DNA of 64,000 nt from Pseudomonas sp. FP2196 (GTDB lineage: Bacteria; Pseudomonadota; Gammaproteobacteria; Pseudomonadales; Pseudomonadaceae), in NCBI RefSeq assembly GCF_030687715.1, contig NZ_CP117445.1, positions 988,501 through 1,052,500 of the forward strand, given 5' to 3'. The position numbers were made by a program, and so were the translations under genes. This document shows, piece by piece, positions 10,210-22,565 of this stretch (position 1 is its first letter; the number at the start of each line of letters is the position of its first letter). The notes beneath the pieces were generated by a model, which saw nothing but the letters and a program-made list of their open reading frames with translations, was not told where the DNA came from and searched no databases.

Positions 10210-11652
10210 ATGAGCGAGTTGTTGTCCTCAGTCAGTGATCACCTTTTGGCGCCCGGCGGCGTGACGATCGAGAGCCTGCAAGGCGTGCTCGGCGATCTGG
10301 CCGGCCCTGGCATCGATGCTGCCGACCTGTATTTCCAGGGCCAGATCTCCGAGTCCTGGGCGCTGGAAGACGGCATCGTCAAGGAAGGCAGCTTCAACCT
10401 CGACCAGGGTGTCGGCGTGCGTGCGCAGTCCGGTGAGAAAACCGGTTTCGCCTACAGCAACGCGATCACTCTCGAAGCCCTCGGCGCTGCGGCGCGTGCA
10501 GCACGCTCGATTTCCCGTGCCGGGCAAAACGGCACGGTGCAGGCGTTCTCCACACAAGACGTCGCCCAGTTGTATGCGCCGGACAATCCGCTGGAAGTCC
10601 TGACGCGTGCCGAGAAAGTCGAACTGCTCAAGCGCATCGACGTCGCCACTCGCGCCCTCGATCCGCGCATCCAGCAAGTCAGCGTGAGCATGGCCGGGGT
10701 CTGGGAGCGGATTCTGGTGGCGTCCACCGACGGCGGCCTGGCGGCGGATGTGCGTCCGCTGGTGCGCTTCAACGTCAGCGTGATCGTCGAGCAGAATGGT
10801 CGTCGCGAGCGCGGCGGCCATGGCGGCGGCGGACGTACCGACTACCGTTATTTCCTCGCGGAAGACCGCGCCATGGGGTATGCCCGTGAAGCGCTGCGTC
10901 AGGCTTTGGTAAACCTCGAAGCGATTCCAGCGCCGGCCGGTACCTTGCCCGTCGTATTGGGTTCGGGCTGGTCTGGCGTGCTTTTGCACGAAGCGGTCGG
11001 CCACGGTCTGGAGGGCGACTTCAACCGCAAGGGCAGCTCCGCTTACAGCGGGCGCATGGGCGAGATGGTCGCTTCGAAACTCTGCACCATCGTCGATGAC
11101 GGCACCCTGAGCGGTCGTCGCGGTTCGCTGAGTGTCGACGACGAAGGCACCCCGACCGAATGCACCACGCTGATCGAAAACGGCGTACTCAAGGGCTACA
11201 TGCAGGACAAGCTCAACGCGCGTCTGATGGGCGTCGCCCGTACTGGCAACGGTCGTCGTGAATCCTATGCGCACCTGCCGATGCCACGGATGACCAACAC
11301 CTATATGCTCGGTGGCGAAAGCGACCCGGCGGAAATCATCGCTTCGGTGAAGAAAGGCATCTACTGCGCCAACCTTGGCGGCGGTCAGGTCGACATCACC
11401 AGCGGCAAGTTCGTGTTCTCCACCAGTGAGGCTTATTTGATCGAGGACGGCAAGATCACCGCACCGGTTAAAGGCGCGACGTTGATCGGCAACGGTCCCG
11501 AAGCGATGAGCCGGGTGTCGATGGTCGGTAACGATCTGGCGCTGGACAGCGGTGTTGGGACGTGCGGCAAGGATGGGCAGTCGGTGCCGGTGGGTGTTGG
11601 CCAGCCGACGCTGAAAATCGATGCGATCACCGTGGGTGGCACGGGCGCATAA
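10210..11652 (+). CDS. tldD: Metalloprotease TldD
   Basis: TldD subunit of the TldD/TldE heterodimeric zinc protease, 480 residues. The zinc site [12 protein letters not shown] lies at about residue 260, with a second ligand region in the [21 protein letters not shown] block near 395. In enterobacteria the pair degrades the CcdA antitoxin and processes microcin B17 or other modified peptides; its natural substrate in Pseudomonas is not known. The partner pmbA (tldE) lies 684 bases downstream, with yjgA between them on the opposite strand. Confidence 0.96.
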   Translation: MSELLSSVSDHLLAPGGVTIESLQGVLGDLAGPGIDAADLYFQGQISESWALEDGIVKEGSFNLDQGVGVRAQSGEKTGFAYSNAITLEALGAAARAARSISRAGQNGTVQAFSTQDVAQLYAPDNPLEVLTRAEKVELLKRIDVATRALDPRIQQVSVSMAGVWERILVASTDGGLAADVRPLVRFNVSVIVEQNGRRERGGHGGGGRTDYRYFLAEDRAMGYAREALRQALVNLEAIPAPAGTLPVVLGSGWSGVLLHEAVGHGLEGDFNRKGSSAYSGRMGEMVASKLCTIVDDGTLSGRRGSLSVDDEGTPTECTTLIENGVLKGYMQDKLNARLMGVARTGNGRRESYAHLPMPRMTNTYMLGGESDPAEIIASVKKGIYCANLGGGQVDITSGKFVFSTSEAYLIEDGKITAPVKGATLIGNGPEAMSRVSMVGNDLALDSGVGTCGKDGQSVPVGVGQPTLKIDAITVGGTGA

Positions 11653-11703
11653 GAAGAGGTGGAGCTGCGGGTGGCGCACTGGGCGACCACCCGATGACGA
11701 ATA

Positions 11704-12228
11704 TCAACGCAGGCCGCGTTGAGTCTCGTCCAGCTCACGGATGTACTTGAAGATCTTGCGGCTCGATGCAGGAGGTTTGTTTTGCGCAACCTCATGCTGG
11801 GCCTGACGGATCAGGGAACGCAATTGCTGGCGATCGGCGTCCGGGTACTCGACGACGAATTTCTCCAACACAGCATCGTCGCCCGCGATCAGGCGATCAC
11901 GCCAGCGTTCGAGATTGTGGAAACGCTCGTTGTACTGGCGAGTCGAGGCATCCAGTTGATCGAGCAGCGTCAGAATCGCGTCAGTGTCCTGATCGCGCAT
12001 CAGCTTGCCGATGAACTGCAAGTGCCGTTTACGCGCGATGTTCGCGGTGTGCTTGGGCGCATCGGCCAATGCCCGGCGCATCGCGTCGGTCAGCGGCAGT
12101 TTTGCGATCAAGTCAGGCTTGAGTGTTGTAAGGCGCTCGCCGAGGTCAACCAGAGCATGCAGCTCGCGTTTGACCTGAGATTTGCTTTTTTCTCCCGTAT
12201 CGAGGGAGTCGTCGTAAGAATCAACCAT
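11704..12228 (-). CDS. darP: Ribosome-associated protein YjgA/DarP (DUF615)
   Basis: Protein of 174 residues, rich in charged helices, of the YjgA/DarP family that joins late 50S ribosomal subunit assembly. Recognised by [19 protein letters not shown] near the N-terminus, [21 protein letters not shown] in the middle and [10 protein letters not shown] at the C-terminus. The same frame stays open to 13014, but ATG at 12228 matches the family start ([18 protein letters not shown]). It lies between tldD and pmbA on the opposite strand, an arrangement also known in other Pseudomonas. Confidence 0.93.
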   Translation of the reverse strand: MVDSYDDSLDTGEKSKSQVKRELHALVDLGERLTTLKPDLIAKLPLTDAMRRALADAPKHTANIARKRHLQFIGKLMRDQDTDAILTLLDQLDASTRQYNERFHNLERWRDRLIAGDDAVLEKFVVEYPDADRQQLRSLIRQAQHEVAQNKPPASSRKIFKYIRELDETQRGLR

Positions 12229-12336
12229 GGTGGCAGTCCGCAAAGAAACGCCGCCATGATAACCAGTCGGGGGCCGCTTGTCCGGCCCGGTCGCTCGATG
12301 ACCCCAGCCGAAAGCAGAATTTGAGTGGAGATGAGC

Positions 12337-13683
12337 ATGAGTGCAGTTCAAAGCGTCGGCCCGCAGGCATTGCCGGCACTGCAGGAACAAGTCGAGCAGA
12401 TCATCGCCGAAGCCAAGCGTCAGGGCGCCAGTGCCTGCGAAGTCGCGGTGTCGCTGGAGCAGGGGCTGTCGACATCGGTACGCCAGCGCGAAGTCGAAAC
12501 GGTCGAGTTCAACCGCGATCAGGGCTTTGGCATCACGCTGTATGTCGGTCAGCGCAAAGGCTCCGCCAGCACCTCTGCCACCGGGCCTGATGCGATTCGC
12601 GAAACGGTCGCCGCCGCACTGGCCATCGCCAAGCACACGTCCGAAGACGAAGCCTCGGGCTTGGCCGATGCAGCACTGATGGCCAAGGATCAGCAGGATT
12701 TCGATCTGTTTCATGAGTGGGATATCACACCGGAGCAGGCCATCGAGAAGGCATTGCTCTGCGAAGCAGCGGCGTTTGATGCCGATGCACGAATCAAGAA
12801 CGCCGACGGCACTACGCTCAGCACTCATCAGGGGTGTCGCGTGTATGGCAACAGTCATGGTTTCATTGGTGGCTATGCGTCGACCCGGCACAGCCTGAGC
12901 TGCGTGATGATCGCCGAGGCCGACGGCCAGATGCAGCGCGATTACTGGTATGACGTGAATCGTCAGGGCACTTTGCTCGCTGACCCGGTGAGCATTGGCC
13001 AACGTGCCGCGCATCGGGCGGCGAGCCGTCTGGGCGCGCGTCCGGTGCCGACTTGCGAAGTCCCGGTGCTGTTTTCTGCAGAACTGGCGGGTGGGTTGTT
13101 CGGCAGCTTCCTGTCGGCGGTCTCCGGCGGAAGTCTTTATCGCAAATCGTCTTTCCTGGAAGGCACGCTAGGGCAGAAACTGTTCCCGGAATGGCTGACC
13201 ATCGACGAGCGTCCGCACCTGATGCGCGCCATGGGCAGTGCTTCTTATGACGGTGATGGCCTGGCAACTTACGCCAAACCGTTCGTCGAAAAAGGTGAGC
13301 TGGTTTCGTACATCCTCGGCACTTATTCCGGGCGCAAACTCGGCATGCCGAGCACCGCCAACGCCGGTGGTGTGCACAACCTGTTTGTCACCCATGGCGA
13401 TGAAGACCAGGCTGCTCTGCTGCGCCGCATGGGTCGTGGGCTGTTAGTCACTGAGTTGATGGGCCATGGTTTGAACATGGTCACCGGTGACTATTCGCGC
13501 GGGGCGGCGGGTTTCTGGGTCGAGAACGGCGAGATCCAGTTCGCGGTGCAGGAAGTGACCATCGCCGGCAACATGCGCGACATGTTCAAGCAGATTGTCG
13601 CCGTGGGTAATGATCTGGAGTTGCGCAGCAATATCCGCACCGGTTCGGTATTGATCGAACGGATGACGGTTGCGGGCAGCTAA
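12337..13683 (+). CDS. pmbA: Metalloprotease PmbA (TldE)
   Basis: TldE/PmbA subunit, 448 residues, partner of TldD. It lacks the HExxxH site, as usual, and contains the family blocks [20 protein letters not shown] (residues about 50-70), [20 protein letters not shown] and [24 protein letters not shown] at 12327-12330 lies 6 bases before ATG 12337; other in-frame starts at 12325 and 12331 overlap that site. A strong terminator follows 22 bases after the stop. Confidence 0.95.
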   Translation: MSAVQSVGPQALPALQEQVEQIIAEAKRQGASACEVAVSLEQGLSTSVRQREVETVEFNRDQGFGITLYVGQRKGSASTSATGPDAIRETVAAALAIAKHTSEDEASGLADAALMAKDQQDFDLFHEWDITPEQAIEKALLCEAAAFDADARIKNADGTTLSTHQGCRVYGNSHGFIGGYASTRHSLSCVMIAEADGQMQRDYWYDVNRQGTLLADPVSIGQRAAHRAASRLGARPVPTCEVPVLFSAELAGGLFGSFLSAVSGGSLYRKSSFLEGTLGQKLFPEWLTIDERPHLMRAMGSASYDGDGLATYAKPFVEKGELVSYILGTYSGRKLGMPSTANAGGVHNLFVTHGDEDQAALLRRMGRGLLVTELMGHGLNMVTGDYSRGAAGFWVENGEIQFAVQEVTIAGNMRDMFKQIVAVGNDLELRSNIRTGSVLIERMTVAGS

Positions 13684-13701
13684 ACCCGGTACCGTAATAC
13701 C

Positions 13702-13739
13702 AAAAGGCGCGCCATCCGATCGGGTGGCGCGCCTTTTTT
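13702..13739 (+). terminator. Rho-independent terminator after pmbA
   Basis: GC-rich hairpin with arms GGCGCGCCA and TGGCGCGCC (13706-13732, extended by further pairs) followed by six T. It separates pmbA from the Fur-regulated operon downstream. Confidence 0.88.
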
Positions 13740-13776
13740 ATGCCTGCCACAACGATGACCCTAAAAAAGGTACTCT

Positions 13777-13795
13777 TGTTTTGGTTCTCATTATC
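13777..13795 (+). promoter_or_regulatory. Fur box upstream of fagA-fumC-orfX-sodA
   Basis: Read on the minus strand, this begins GATAATGAGAACC and matches the 19-base Fur consensus GATAATGATAATCATTATC at about 13 positions by eye. Further AT-rich hexamer-like sequence continues to 13807. It lies 40-58 bases before the fagA ATG. In P. aeruginosa the same operon is repressed by Fur with iron, so the role is inferred from both site and context. Confidence 0.7.
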
Positions 13796-13834
13796 ATCTA
13801 ATAATAAATCTCATCTCCGAACGAGTCCCGGATC

Positions 13835-14222
13835 ATGAGTTCTGCCTTGCATGAGCAGCCGTACCTCGAAAACTGGCGCTGGATGAGTCGCCAGATCCGT
13901 TGCGCGATGGATCCCGACGAACCGCGCCTGATCGAACACTATCTGGCCGAAGGCCGGTATCTGGCTTGCTGTACGGCAACTTCCCCATGGACCATCGCTG
14001 AAACCTCGTTCCGTCTGCTGCTCGACACAGCCACCGACATCGCCTTGCCGTGGCACTGGCGCAGCCTCTGTCTCGATCAAGCCTGGCGCCCGTTGCGTGA
14101 AATGGAGCGCCTGTCGCTGTGCAAATGCCGGCTCAAGCGCTGGCAGCGCTACACCTGGCAACTGGCGACTTGCGAGTTGCAGCCCTCGATTTCTCTCATA
14201 GAACTGGTGCAAGGATTTTCAG

Positions 14223-14242
<20 letters not shown>
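13835..14242 (+). CDS. fagA: Fur-associated protein FagA
   Basis: Protein of 135 residues with no clear domain. It is recognised by position and length as FagA, first gene of the iron-repressed fagA-fumC-orfX-sodA operon. It is rich in Trp and has a cluster of Cys (LACCTATSPWT near residue 45 and LSLCKCRLKRW near 92) that could bind metal or a cofactor; this is speculation. No signal peptide is seen. Its 3' end overlaps the fumC start by 20 bases, so translation is probably coupled. Function unknown. Confidence 0.85.
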
Positions 14243-15599
<1,357 letters not shown>

Positions 15600-15626
15600 T
15601 CACCGTAACCGCTTTGGAGGTTCACC

Positions 15627-16067
15627 ATGGAGCACTGGAAACGCACAATCGAACGGGCCAATCGCTGCTTCATGCTGGGCGAACTGATCGACGCTCGTGA
15701 GGCTTACCTGCAAGCCCTTGCCCTGGCGCAAGTGTTGTTCGAGCGCTGGGCGGATGCCGACGAAGCGGTGGCGGCCTGCGTCATCTCCCATCACAACCTG
15801 GCGGATCTGCACCTGTGCCTGAATCAGCCGGAGGAGAGCGCAGAGTATCTCTGCGCGATCCATCAAAGGTTGTTGCAGACCATGCAGGACGAGCGTTTAC
15901 GCCTGGCGCTGCGCGAAGCAGCGTTGCGCCAAAGCAGCAAGACCTATGTCGAGTTATTGAATTTCATCAGCGAGCACGGCGAATACCCGCGCACTCAGCG
16001 CCTGCTGCACCCGGATACCGGCAACACGCGCCGCGCGCCTGCCCCTCATCACCATGGAGTCCACTGA
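15627..16067 (+). CDS. OrfX of the fagA-fumC-sodA operon
   Basis: Cytoplasmic alpha-helical protein of 146 residues, likely with TPR-like helices (for example [20 protein letters not shown] at about 17-36 and [20 protein letters not shown] at about 53-72). It corresponds in place and length to OrfX between fumC and sodA in P. aeruginosa. GGAGG just before the ATG is a strong ribosome binding site. The stop is one base before the sodA ATG. Function unknown; the sequence suggests a helper or binding role rather than an enzyme. Confidence 0.82.
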   Translation: MEHWKRTIERANRCFMLGELIDAREAYLQALALAQVLFERWADADEAVAACVISHHNLADLHLCLNQPEESAEYLCAIHQRLLQTMQDERLRLALREAALRQSSKTYVELLNFISEHGEYPRTQRLLHPDTGNTRRAPAPHHHGVH

Positions 16068-16068
16068 A

Positions 16069-16680
16069 ATGGCTTTTACCTTGCCTGCCTTGCCCTACGC
16101 CTACAACGCCCTGGAGCCGCACATTGATGCGCAGACCATGGAAATCCACTACACCAAGCATCACCAAACGTACATCAACAACCTCAACGCGGCAGTCGAA
16201 GGCACCGAATATGCCGAATGGCCGGTAGAAAAACTGGTGGCCAGCGTCCAGCAATTGCCGGAAAAACTCCGTGCGGCGGTGATCAATCAGGGCGGCGGTC
16301 ACGCCAACCATTCGCTGTTCTGGGAAGTCATGGTGCCAAGTGGCGGCGGCAAGCCGGACGGTGCGCTGGCCAAGGCCATTGATGAACAATTGGGTGGTCT
16401 CGACAGTTTCAAAGAGGCATTCACCAAAGCTGCACTGACCCGTTTCGGCAGCGGTTGGGCCTGGCTCAGCGTGACCCCGGAGAAGACGCTGATTGTGGAA
16501 AGCAGCGGCAACCAGGACAGCCCGCTGATGAGTGGCAACACGCCGATTCTCGGTCTGGATGTCTGGGAACACGCCTACTACCTGCGCTACCAGAACCGCC
16601 GTCCGGAATACATCAACGCGTTCTACAACGTGATCAATTGGCCTGAAGTTGCTGCGCGCTATCACGCCGCACTGGTTTAA
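16069..16680 (+). CDS. sodA: Superoxide dismutase, Mn type
   Basis: Superoxide dismutase of 203 residues. Metal ligands are visible: His in [12 protein letters not shown] (about 27), His in [10 protein letters not shown] (about 81), and Asp and His in [12 protein letters not shown] (about 165-169). The GGG run in [12 protein letters not shown] and the operon setting favour the Mn enzyme (SodA/SodM). It supplies superoxide defence when iron is too scarce for the Fe-type enzyme. It starts one base after the orfX stop. Confidence 0.95.
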   Translation: MAFTLPALPYAYNALEPHIDAQTMEIHYTKHHQTYINNLNAAVEGTEYAEWPVEKLVASVQQLPEKLRAAVINQGGGHANHSLFWEVMVPSGGGKPDGALAKAIDEQLGGLDSFKEAFTKAALTRFGSGWAWLSVTPEKTLIVESSGNQDSPLMSGNTPILGLDVWEHAYYLRYQNRRPEYINAFYNVINWPEVAARYHAALV

Positions 16681-16710
16681 GTCTTCTATAAAAACAATCC
16701 AAGGCTGACT

Positions 16711-17604
16711 ATGGGCACTGAAACACTGGCGATCGGAAGTGGGCGTATGTTTCGTTACGCAGTGGGATCGCTGTTGCTGTTAGCGGGTATGACCTTGCTG
16801 GTCGCCCACGGACTGGAATGGCTGAACCTGGAACCGCGGCTGTCACGGGCGTTGCAGGGCGGTGCGATCTGCGCCCTCGGCACGGCGCTTGGCGCTGTGC
16901 CAGTGCTGGTGATTCGAAACATGCCGCAGGCGTTAGGCGATACGTTGCTCGGTTTCGGTGCCGGGGTGATGCTGGCAGCGACGGCTTTTTCGTTGATCGT
17001 CCCGGGCATTGCCGCTGCCGAAAGCCTTGGACTGACACCTTGGGCAGCCAGCGGCCTGATCTGCTTCGGCATCATGCTCGGCGCGTTCGGCCTGTACCTG
17101 GTTGATCGCAGGGTCTCTGGCGCCTCACCCGAAATGCTCATCGGCACGGTCGAGCACCCGGTGATTCCACCGCGGATCTGGCTGTTTGTGTTCGCCATCA
17201 TTGCCCATAACATTCCGGAGGGCATGGCGGTCGGCGTGTCGGCCGGCGGCGGAATGCCCGATGCGGACAGTCTGGCCATGGGCATCGCGTTGCAGGATGT
17301 GCCGGAAGGTCTGGTGATCGCGCTGGTGCTGGCCGGTGCGGGGATGTCGCGGGTCAAAGCGTTTTTGATCGGTGCAGCGTCAGGGCTGGTCGAGCCGGTG
17401 TTTGCGCTGCTCTGTGCGTGGCTGGTCAGCCTGGCGCAGGTGTTGTTGCCCTTGGGCCTGGCGCTGGCGGCGGGAGCGATGTTGCTGGTGGTGACCCACG
17501 AAGTGATCCCCGAGTCGCGACGCAATGGTCATGACAAACTGGCCAGCCTTGGGCTGTTGGTCGGGTTTTGTCTGATGATGGTGATGGATACGGCTTTGGG
17601 TTGA
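16711..17604 (+). CDS. ZIP family metal transporter
   Basis: Inner-membrane transporter of 297 residues with about eight hydrophobic segments. The paired metal-site helices of the ZIP family are clear: HNIPEGMAVGVSAGGG (about 168-183) and ALQDVPEGLVIALVLAG (about 192-208). Family members move Zn, Mn or Fe into the cytoplasm. It lies 30 bases after sodA on the same strand, so it may be co-expressed under Fur and supply metal such as Mn for SodA; that is inference. It converges with npr. Confidence 0.9.
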   Translation: MGTETLAIGSGRMFRYAVGSLLLLAGMTLLVAHGLEWLNLEPRLSRALQGGAICALGTALGAVPVLVIRNMPQALGDTLLGFGAGVMLAATAFSLIVPGIAAAESLGLTPWAASGLICFGIMLGAFGLYLVDRRVSGASPEMLIGTVEHPVIPPRIWLFVFAIIAHNIPEGMAVGVSAGGGMPDADSLAMGIALQDVPEGLVIALVLAGAGMSRVKAFLIGAASGLVEPVFALLCAWLVSLAQVLLPLGLALAAGAMLLVVTHEVIPESRRNGHDKLASLGLLVGFCLMMVMDTALG

Positions 17605-17607
17605 AGA

Positions 17608-17883
17608 TCAACCACCCTCGCCGAAGTAGTCATTGATCAAATTCTTCAGCGCTTCCAGCGCTTCTTGTTCTTGCTCGCCCTTGGTACTTATATAGATTTT
17701 TGTACCTTTGCCGGCAGCGAGCATCATCATTGCCATGATGCTTTTGCCATCAACCGTAGTCTCTGGAGTTCGGCCCACTCTGATTGAGCAATCCTTGAAC
17801 TCGCCTGCCACCCCGACGAACTTGGCTGACGCACGGGCATGCAAACCCAGTTTATTGATGATTTCGATTTCCAGAGCAGGCAT
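17608..17883 (-). CDS. npr: Phosphocarrier protein NPr (nitrogen PTS HPr)
   Basis: HPr-like phosphocarrier of 91 residues. The phosphorylated His is in INKLGLHARASAKFVGVA (about residue 16) and the second conserved block is DGKSIMAMMMLAAGKGTKI (about 47-65). It passes phosphate from EI-Ntr (PtsP) to PtsN. It is the last gene of the kdsD-to-npr block, 15 bases after rapZ. Confidence 0.95.
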   Translation of the reverse strand: MPALEIEIINKLGLHARASAKFVGVAGEFKDCSIRVGRTPETTVDGKSIMAMMMLAAGKGTKIYISTKGEQEQEALEALKNLINDYFGEGG

Positions 17884-17898
17884 CGCGGTGTGAATCCT

Positions 17899-18756
17899 TT
17901 AAGTGAGGTCGCGGTGGCGAACCTGGACGTTCTTCAGGGTTTTCTGCAGGGCCTGACCCAGACGTTCGGTCAGGTAGACGGAGCGGTGATGTCCGCCGGT
18001 GCAGCCAATGGCAATGGTGACGTAGGCGCGGTTGCTCGCGGCGAAGCGCGGCAGCCATTTGTGCAGGTAGCCGAAAATGTCCTGGAACATTTCCTCTACC
18101 TCCGGCTGCGCCGCCAGGTACTCGGCCACTGGCTCATCAAGACCGGATTGCGCGCGTAGTTCTGGCTTCCAGTACGGATTGGGCAGGCAGCGTACGTCGA
18201 ACACCAGATCGGCGTCGACTGGCATGCCGCGCTTGAAACCGAAAGACTCGACCAGATACGCCGTACCTGGCTCCGGTTGGTTCAGCAAGCGCAGCTTGAT
18301 GGTATCGCGCAGCTGGTAAAGGTTCAGATGGGTGGTGTTGACCTTGAGGTCGGCCAGATCGGCGATCGGGCCGAGCAGGGCGGTCTCATCGTTGATGGCT
18401 TCAGCCAGCGACCGATTGGCGGTGCTCAGCGGGTGCCGACGACGGGTTTCCGAGAAACGTTTGAGCAGAGTTTCTTCGTCAGCGTCCAGGTACAACACAT
18501 CGCACTGGATGTGGCGGCTACGGACTTCTTCAAGCAATTCGGGGAAACGCGAGAGATGACTCGGCAGATTGCGCGCATCGATCGACACCGCCACCAGCGG
18601 TTGTGCCAGTTCAGTATGAATGAGTGCGCGTTCTGCCAGTTCCGGCAGCAGGCCCGCCGGCAAATTGTCGATGCAGTAGTAGCCGTTGTCCTCAAGGACA
18701 TTCAACGCCGTACTTTTGCCCGAGCCGGAACGGCCACTGACGATGATCAAGCGCAT
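17899..18756 (-). CDS. rapZ: RNase adapter protein RapZ
   Basis: P-loop protein of 285 residues with Walker A GRSGSGKS at residues 7-14 and the C-terminal RapZ domain ([18 protein letters not shown], about 253-270) that binds RNA and glucosamine-6-phosphate in E. coli. There it guides RNase E to the small RNA GlmZ. Pseudomonas lacks a clear GlmZ, so the partner here is uncertain. It lies 2 bases after ptsN, consistent with one transcript. Confidence 0.95.
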   Translation of the reverse strand: MRLIIVSGRSGSGKSTALNVLEDNGYYCIDNLPAGLLPELAERALIHTELAQPLVAVSIDARNLPSHLSRFPELLEEVRSRHIQCDVLYLDADEETLLKRFSETRRRHPLSTANRSLAEAINDETALLGPIADLADLKVNTTHLNLYQLRDTIKLRLLNQPEPGTAYLVESFGFKRGMPVDADLVFDVRCLPNPYWKPELRAQSGLDEPVAEYLAAQPEVEEMFQDIFGYLHKWLPRFAASNRAYVTIAIGCTGGHHRSVYLTERLGQALQKTLKNVQVRHRDLT

Positions 18757-18758
18757 GA

Positions 18759-19223
18759 TTAGTGCCCGCTTTGTTCGTCCACGACGACCTGATACAAGCC
18801 TTGGTTGCTCGAAGCACTGCGCAATTTTTCGCGAACGTCCTTGCGATCCAGCATGCTGGCGATCTGACGCAGCAATTCCAGATGCGCATCGGTCGCGGCT
18901 TCCGGTACCAGCAATACGAACAGCAGGTCAACCGGAGCACCGTCGATGGCGTCGAAATCGATTGGGGCTTCAAGGTGCATCAAGGCGCTGATAGGCGATT
19001 GGCAACCCTTGAGGCGGCAGTGAGGAATGGCGATGCCGTTGCCGAAACCGGTGGAACCGAGTTTCTCACGAGCGATCAGGGCCTCGTATACATCTTGCAT
19101 CTCCAGAGCCGGCACTTCGCGGGCGATCAGGTTGGCAATCTGTTCGAGGGCTTTCTTTTTGCTGCCGCCCGGCACGTTCACGAGGGAACGGCCGGGGGTC
19201 AGGATATTTTCAAGTCGGATCAT
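18759..19223 (-). CDS. ptsN: Nitrogen regulatory IIA protein PtsN
   Basis: EIIA-Ntr of 154 residues, the end acceptor of the nitrogen PTS. The phosphorylated His is in [13 protein letters not shown] (about residue 66). The block [20 protein letters not shown] is typical of the family. It regulates potassium uptake, carbon/nitrogen balance and, in pseudomonads, polyhydroxyalkanoate and sigma-54-linked genes. It sits 11 bases after hpf. Confidence 0.96.
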   Translation of the reverse strand: MIRLENILTPGRSLVNVPGGSKKKALEQIANLIAREVPALEMQDVYEALIAREKLGSTGFGNGIAIPHCRLKGCQSPISALMHLEAPIDFDAIDGAPVDLLFVLLVPEAATDAHLELLRQIASMLDRKDVREKLRSASSNQGLYQVVVDEQSGH

Positions 19224-19234
19224 GGAGTGGTGGG

Positions 19235-19543
19235 TTATCGACCGGTAGCGCCCTGTAGCAGGCTCTGGGTCTTTTCCTTATGCTTTTTGAGTTGTTTATC
19301 CAGCTTGTCGGTCAGGGCGTCGATCGCGGCGTACATATCGGTATGTTCCGCGTTGGCGACCACTTCACTGCCGGGTATATGCAAGGTGGCTTCGATTTTC
19401 TGCTTCAGCTTTTCGACGCACATCGTGACTTGCACGTTGGTGATCTTGTCGAAATGGCGCTCCAATCGTTCGAGTTTCTCGTTGATGTAGGTGCGCAGAG
19501 GTTCGGTCACTTCCAGTTGGTGTCCACTGATGTTGACTTGCAT
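19235..19543 (-). CDS. hpf: Ribosome hibernation promoting factor HPF (short form)
   Basis: Protein of 102 residues from ATG 19543; a longer frame to 19597 lacks family support. It has the YfiA/HPF fold signature (MQVNISGHQLEVTEPLRTYI at the start, AEHTDMYAAIDALTDKLDKQ at about 68-87). The short form without a C-terminal dimerisation domain promotes 100S ribosome formation with RMF. It follows rpoN as in most gamma-proteobacteria. Confidence 0.95.
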   Translation of the reverse strand: MQVNISGHQLEVTEPLRTYINEKLERLERHFDKITNVQVTMCVEKLKQKIEATLHIPGSEVVANAEHTDMYAAIDALTDKLDKQLKKHKEKTQSLLQGATGR

Positions 19544-19616
19544 ACAGCTTCTCCTTCGTTGCCAGTGCATAAAGCGGCAGGCCGAAAAGCCTGCCACTGG
19601 AACGCTGTAACGTGGC

Positions 19617-21107
19617 TTACATCAACCGCTTGCGTTCGCTCGAAGGCGCGATCCCTAGGGACTCGCGGTACTTGGCGACGGTGCGGCGAGCCACCTGAAT
19701 GCCTTGTGCCTCCAGTAAACCAGCGATCTTGCTGTCACTCAACGGCTTTTTCTGATTTTCCGCGGCAACCAGTTTTTTGATGATCGCGCGGATCGCCGTG
19801 GACGAGCATTCACCGCCTTCGGAGGTGCTGACGTGGCTGGAAAAAAAGTATTTCAATTCATAGATACCGCGTGGGGTATGCATGAATTTTTGCGTGGTCA
19901 CCCGGGAAATCGTCGATTCGTGCATGCCGACCGCTTCGGCGATGTCATGCAGGACCAGCGGCTTCATGGCTTCATCGCCGTATTCCAGAAACCCGCGCTG
20001 ATGCTCGACGATCTGGGTGGCAACTTTCATCAGGGTTTCGTTGCGGCTTTGCAGGCTCTTGATGAACCAGCGCGCTTCCTGCAACTGATTGCGCATGAAG
20101 GTGTTGTCGGCACTGGTATCGGCGCGTCGCACGAAGCCGGCGTACTGGGCGTTGACCCGTAGGCGTGGCACCGACTCCTGATTGAGCTCGACCAGCCAGC
20201 GCTCGTTGTCCTTGCGCACGATGACGTCCGGTACGACGTACTCGGCTTCAGTCGATTCGATCTGCGAGCCCGGGCGCGGGTTAAGGCTCTGTACCAGCTC
20301 GATGACCTGACGCAACTCGTCTTCCTTGAGCTTCATGCGCCGCATCAACTGGCTGTAATCCCGGCTGCCCAGCAGGTCGATGTAATCAGTGACCAGACGT
20401 TTCGCTTCGACCAGCCAAGGCGTCTTGGCCGGCAACTGGCGCAGCTGCAGCAGCAGGCATTCGCCAAGATTGCGGGCGCCGATGCCGGCAGGTTCGAATT
20501 GCTGGATGCGGTGCAGAACGGCTTCGATTTCGTCCAGCTCGATGTCCAGTTCCGGATCGAACGCTTCGAGAATCTCTTCGAGGGTTTCGTCCAGATAACC
20601 CTGATTGTTGATGCAATCGATCAGGGTGACGGCGATCAGTCGATCGGTGTCGGACATCGGCGCGAGGTTAAGTTGCCACAGAAGATGGCTTTGCAGGCTT
20701 TCGCCGGCGGAGGTGCGGGTGGTGAAGTCCCACTCGTCATCGTCGCTGCTGGGCAGGCTGCTGGCGCTAGTCTGGTAGACGTCTTCCCAGGCCGTATCGA
20801 CCGGAAGCTCGTTGGGGATGCGTTCGCTCCAGTCGCCCTCCTCCAGGTTATCTACCGTCGGGGCGGTTTCCTGATAGGAGGGTTCCTGGATCTCGGTGGG
20901 CTTCTGTTCGGCGTTGTCGGCCAGAGGATCGGAGTTGTCGAAGTCGTCGCCTTCTTCCTGGCGTTCGAGCATCGGATTGGATTCCAGGGCCTCCTGGATT
21001 TCCTGTTGCAGATCCAGGGTCGACAATTGGAGCAGGCGGATGGCCTGTTGCAGCTGCGGTGTCATCGTCAGCTGCTGGCCCATTCTCAAGACTAGCGATG
21101 GTTTCAT
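19617..21107 (-). CDS. rpoN: RNA polymerase sigma-54 factor RpoN
   Basis: Alternative sigma factor of 496 residues. Region I, rich in Gln and Leu ([20 protein letters not shown]), contacts the activators. An acidic region II follows, then the core-binding region, a helix-turn-helix ([19 protein letters not shown]) and the RpoN box [13 protein letters not shown] near the C-terminus, which reads the -24 element. It controls nitrogen use, flagella and many other functions. It lies between lptB and hpf in the conserved block, after a 187-base gap that could hold its own promoter. Confidence 0.98.
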   Translation of the reverse strand: MKPSLVLRMGQQLTMTPQLQQAIRLLQLSTLDLQQEIQEALESNPMLERQEEGDDFDNSDPLADNAEQKPTEIQEPSYQETAPTVDNLEEGDWSERIPNELPVDTAWEDVYQTSASSLPSSDDDEWDFTTRTSAGESLQSHLLWQLNLAPMSDTDRLIAVTLIDCINNQGYLDETLEEILEAFDPELDIELDEIEAVLHRIQQFEPAGIGARNLGECLLLQLRQLPAKTPWLVEAKRLVTDYIDLLGSRDYSQLMRRMKLKEDELRQVIELVQSLNPRPGSQIESTEAEYVVPDVIVRKDNERWLVELNQESVPRLRVNAQYAGFVRRADTSADNTFMRNQLQEARWFIKSLQSRNETLMKVATQIVEHQRGFLEYGDEAMKPLVLHDIAEAVGMHESTISRVTTQKFMHTPRGIYELKYFFSSHVSTSEGGECSSTAIRAIIKKLVAAENQKKPLSDSKIAGLLEAQGIQVARRTVAKYRESLGIAPSSERKRLM

Positions 21108-21294
21108 GGCAGGGGCTTAACACCTTATTCGCCGGCGCTATGCGCCATCCACTACAGGGCGCCGGAGCGCCAAACTTAAGCAAATTATATGCCTGAAACT
21201 GAAGTGTTTGCCTAGAGCGCTGTAACAATTAAAGCGTATTAAATTCTGCTTGAATCGATACAGCGTCCGGGCGGCTCACTTGGCACTAATAGGC

Positions 21295-22020
21295 TTACAG
21301 GCGGAATTCATGGCCCAGATACACTTCCTTGACCAGATCGTTGGCCAGGATGGTCTCTGCATCGCCTTCGGCAATCAACTGACCGTCGTTGACGATGTAG
21401 GCGGTTTCGCAGATGTCCAGCGTCTCACGGACGTTGTGGTCGGTGATCAGAACACCGATGCCCTTGGCCTTGAGATGATGGATGATCTGCTTGATGTCGC
21501 CGACCGAGATCGGGTCGACACCGGCGAACGGTTCGTCGAGCAGGATGAATTTCGGTGCTGTCGCCAGGGCGCGGGCGATTTCCACCCGTCGGCGTTCACC
21601 ACCGGACAGGCTCATGCCGAGGTTGTCGCGAATGTGGCTGATGTGGAATTCCTGCAGCAGGCTTTCCAGCTCCTTGCGACGGCCGGCCTTGTCGAGTTCC
21701 TGGCGGGTCTCGAGGATGGCCATGATGTTATCGGCCACCGACAGTTTGCGGAAGATCGACGCTTCTTGCGGCAGATAGCCAATACCCGCCTTGGCGCGAC
21801 CGTGCATCGGCTGGTGGCTGACGTCCAGATCATCGATCAGTACACGGCCCTGATCGGCCTGTACCAGGCCAACGATCATGTAGAAACATGTGGTCTTGCC
21901 GGCACCGTTGGGGCCAAGCAGGCCGACAATCTGGCCGCTGTCGATCGACAGGCTGACGTCACGCACGACCTGGCGGCTTTTATAGGCCTTGGCCAGGTGC
22001 TGAGCTTTCAGAGTTGCCAT
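21295..22020 (-). CDS. lptB: LPS export ABC transporter ATP-binding protein LptB
   Basis: ABC ATPase of 241 residues that powers LPS extraction by LptB2FGC. Walker [10 protein letters not shown] (about 36-44), signature [15 protein letters not shown] and Walker [14 protein letters not shown] are present. Its start ATG overlaps the lptA stop by one base, indicating coupled translation. The family extension typical of LptB (VYLGHEFRL) closes the protein. Confidence 0.97.
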   Translation of the reverse strand: MATLKAQHLAKAYKSRQVVRDVSLSIDSGQIVGLLGPNGAGKTTCFYMIVGLVQADQGRVLIDDLDVSHQPMHGRAKAGIGYLPQEASIFRKLSVADNIMAILETRQELDKAGRRKELESLLQEFHISHIRDNLGMSLSGGERRRVEIARALATAPKFILLDEPFAGVDPISVGDIKQIIHHLKAKGIGVLITDHNVRETLDICETAYIVNDGQLIAEGDAETILANDLVKEVYLGHEFRL

Positions 22021-22565
22021 TACTGGGTTTTCTCTTCGGTTTTCTTCTTTGGCTGGATCACCATGTCGATGCGCGGACGCGCTTCGGTGACTTTGCTGCC
22101 GGTAGCGCGGCCGGCGCTGGCCAGTTTCTTCACGGTGTCATAGACGATTTTCTCGCCCTGGGTGGTGTTGTTGTCCTTGTCGACAACCTTGGCTTTGTCG
22201 ATCAGCACAACGCGGTTTTGCGCAGCGTGGTACTGGATCGTCACGCCCCAGCCCTGAACAGGTTTGGTATCGCCAGCGGTTTGCAGTTGCTCGAAGTAGG
22301 CCAGGTTGCCCACCGAGGTCACCACGTCGATGTCACCGGTCGGGGTGCGGGTGATGGTTACGGTGTTGCCGGTAACCTTCATCGAACCCTGGGTGATGAT
22401 CACGTCGCCTTTATAAGTGGCAACGCCATTCTTGTCGTCCAGTTGGGCATCGTCGGCCTGAATGCGGATTGGCTGCTCTTGATCGTTCGGCAGAGCCCAG
22501 GCGCTCACGCTTCCCAGTGCTGCGCCCAGACTGAGCAAAATAGGGAGGGTTTTAACGAGCCTCAT
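22020..22565 (-). CDS. lptA: LPS transport periplasmic protein LptA
   Basis: Periplasmic beta-jellyroll protein of 181 residues that forms the LPS bridge. The signal peptide ([18 protein letters not shown]) is followed by [20 protein letters not shown] and the OstA-like block [20 protein letters not shown]. It overlaps the lptC end by 14 bases. The basic C-terminus ([11 protein letters not shown]) is typical of Pseudomonas LptA. Confidence 0.95.
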   Translation of the reverse strand: MRLVKTLPILLSLGAALGSVSAWALPNDQEQPIRIQADDAQLDDKNGVATYKGDVIITQGSMKVTGNTVTITRTPTGDIDVVTSVGNLAYFEQLQTAGDTKPVQGWGVTIQYHAAQNRVVLIDKAKVVDKDNNTTQGEKIVYDTVKKLASAGRATGSKVTEARPRIDMVIQPKKKTEEKTQ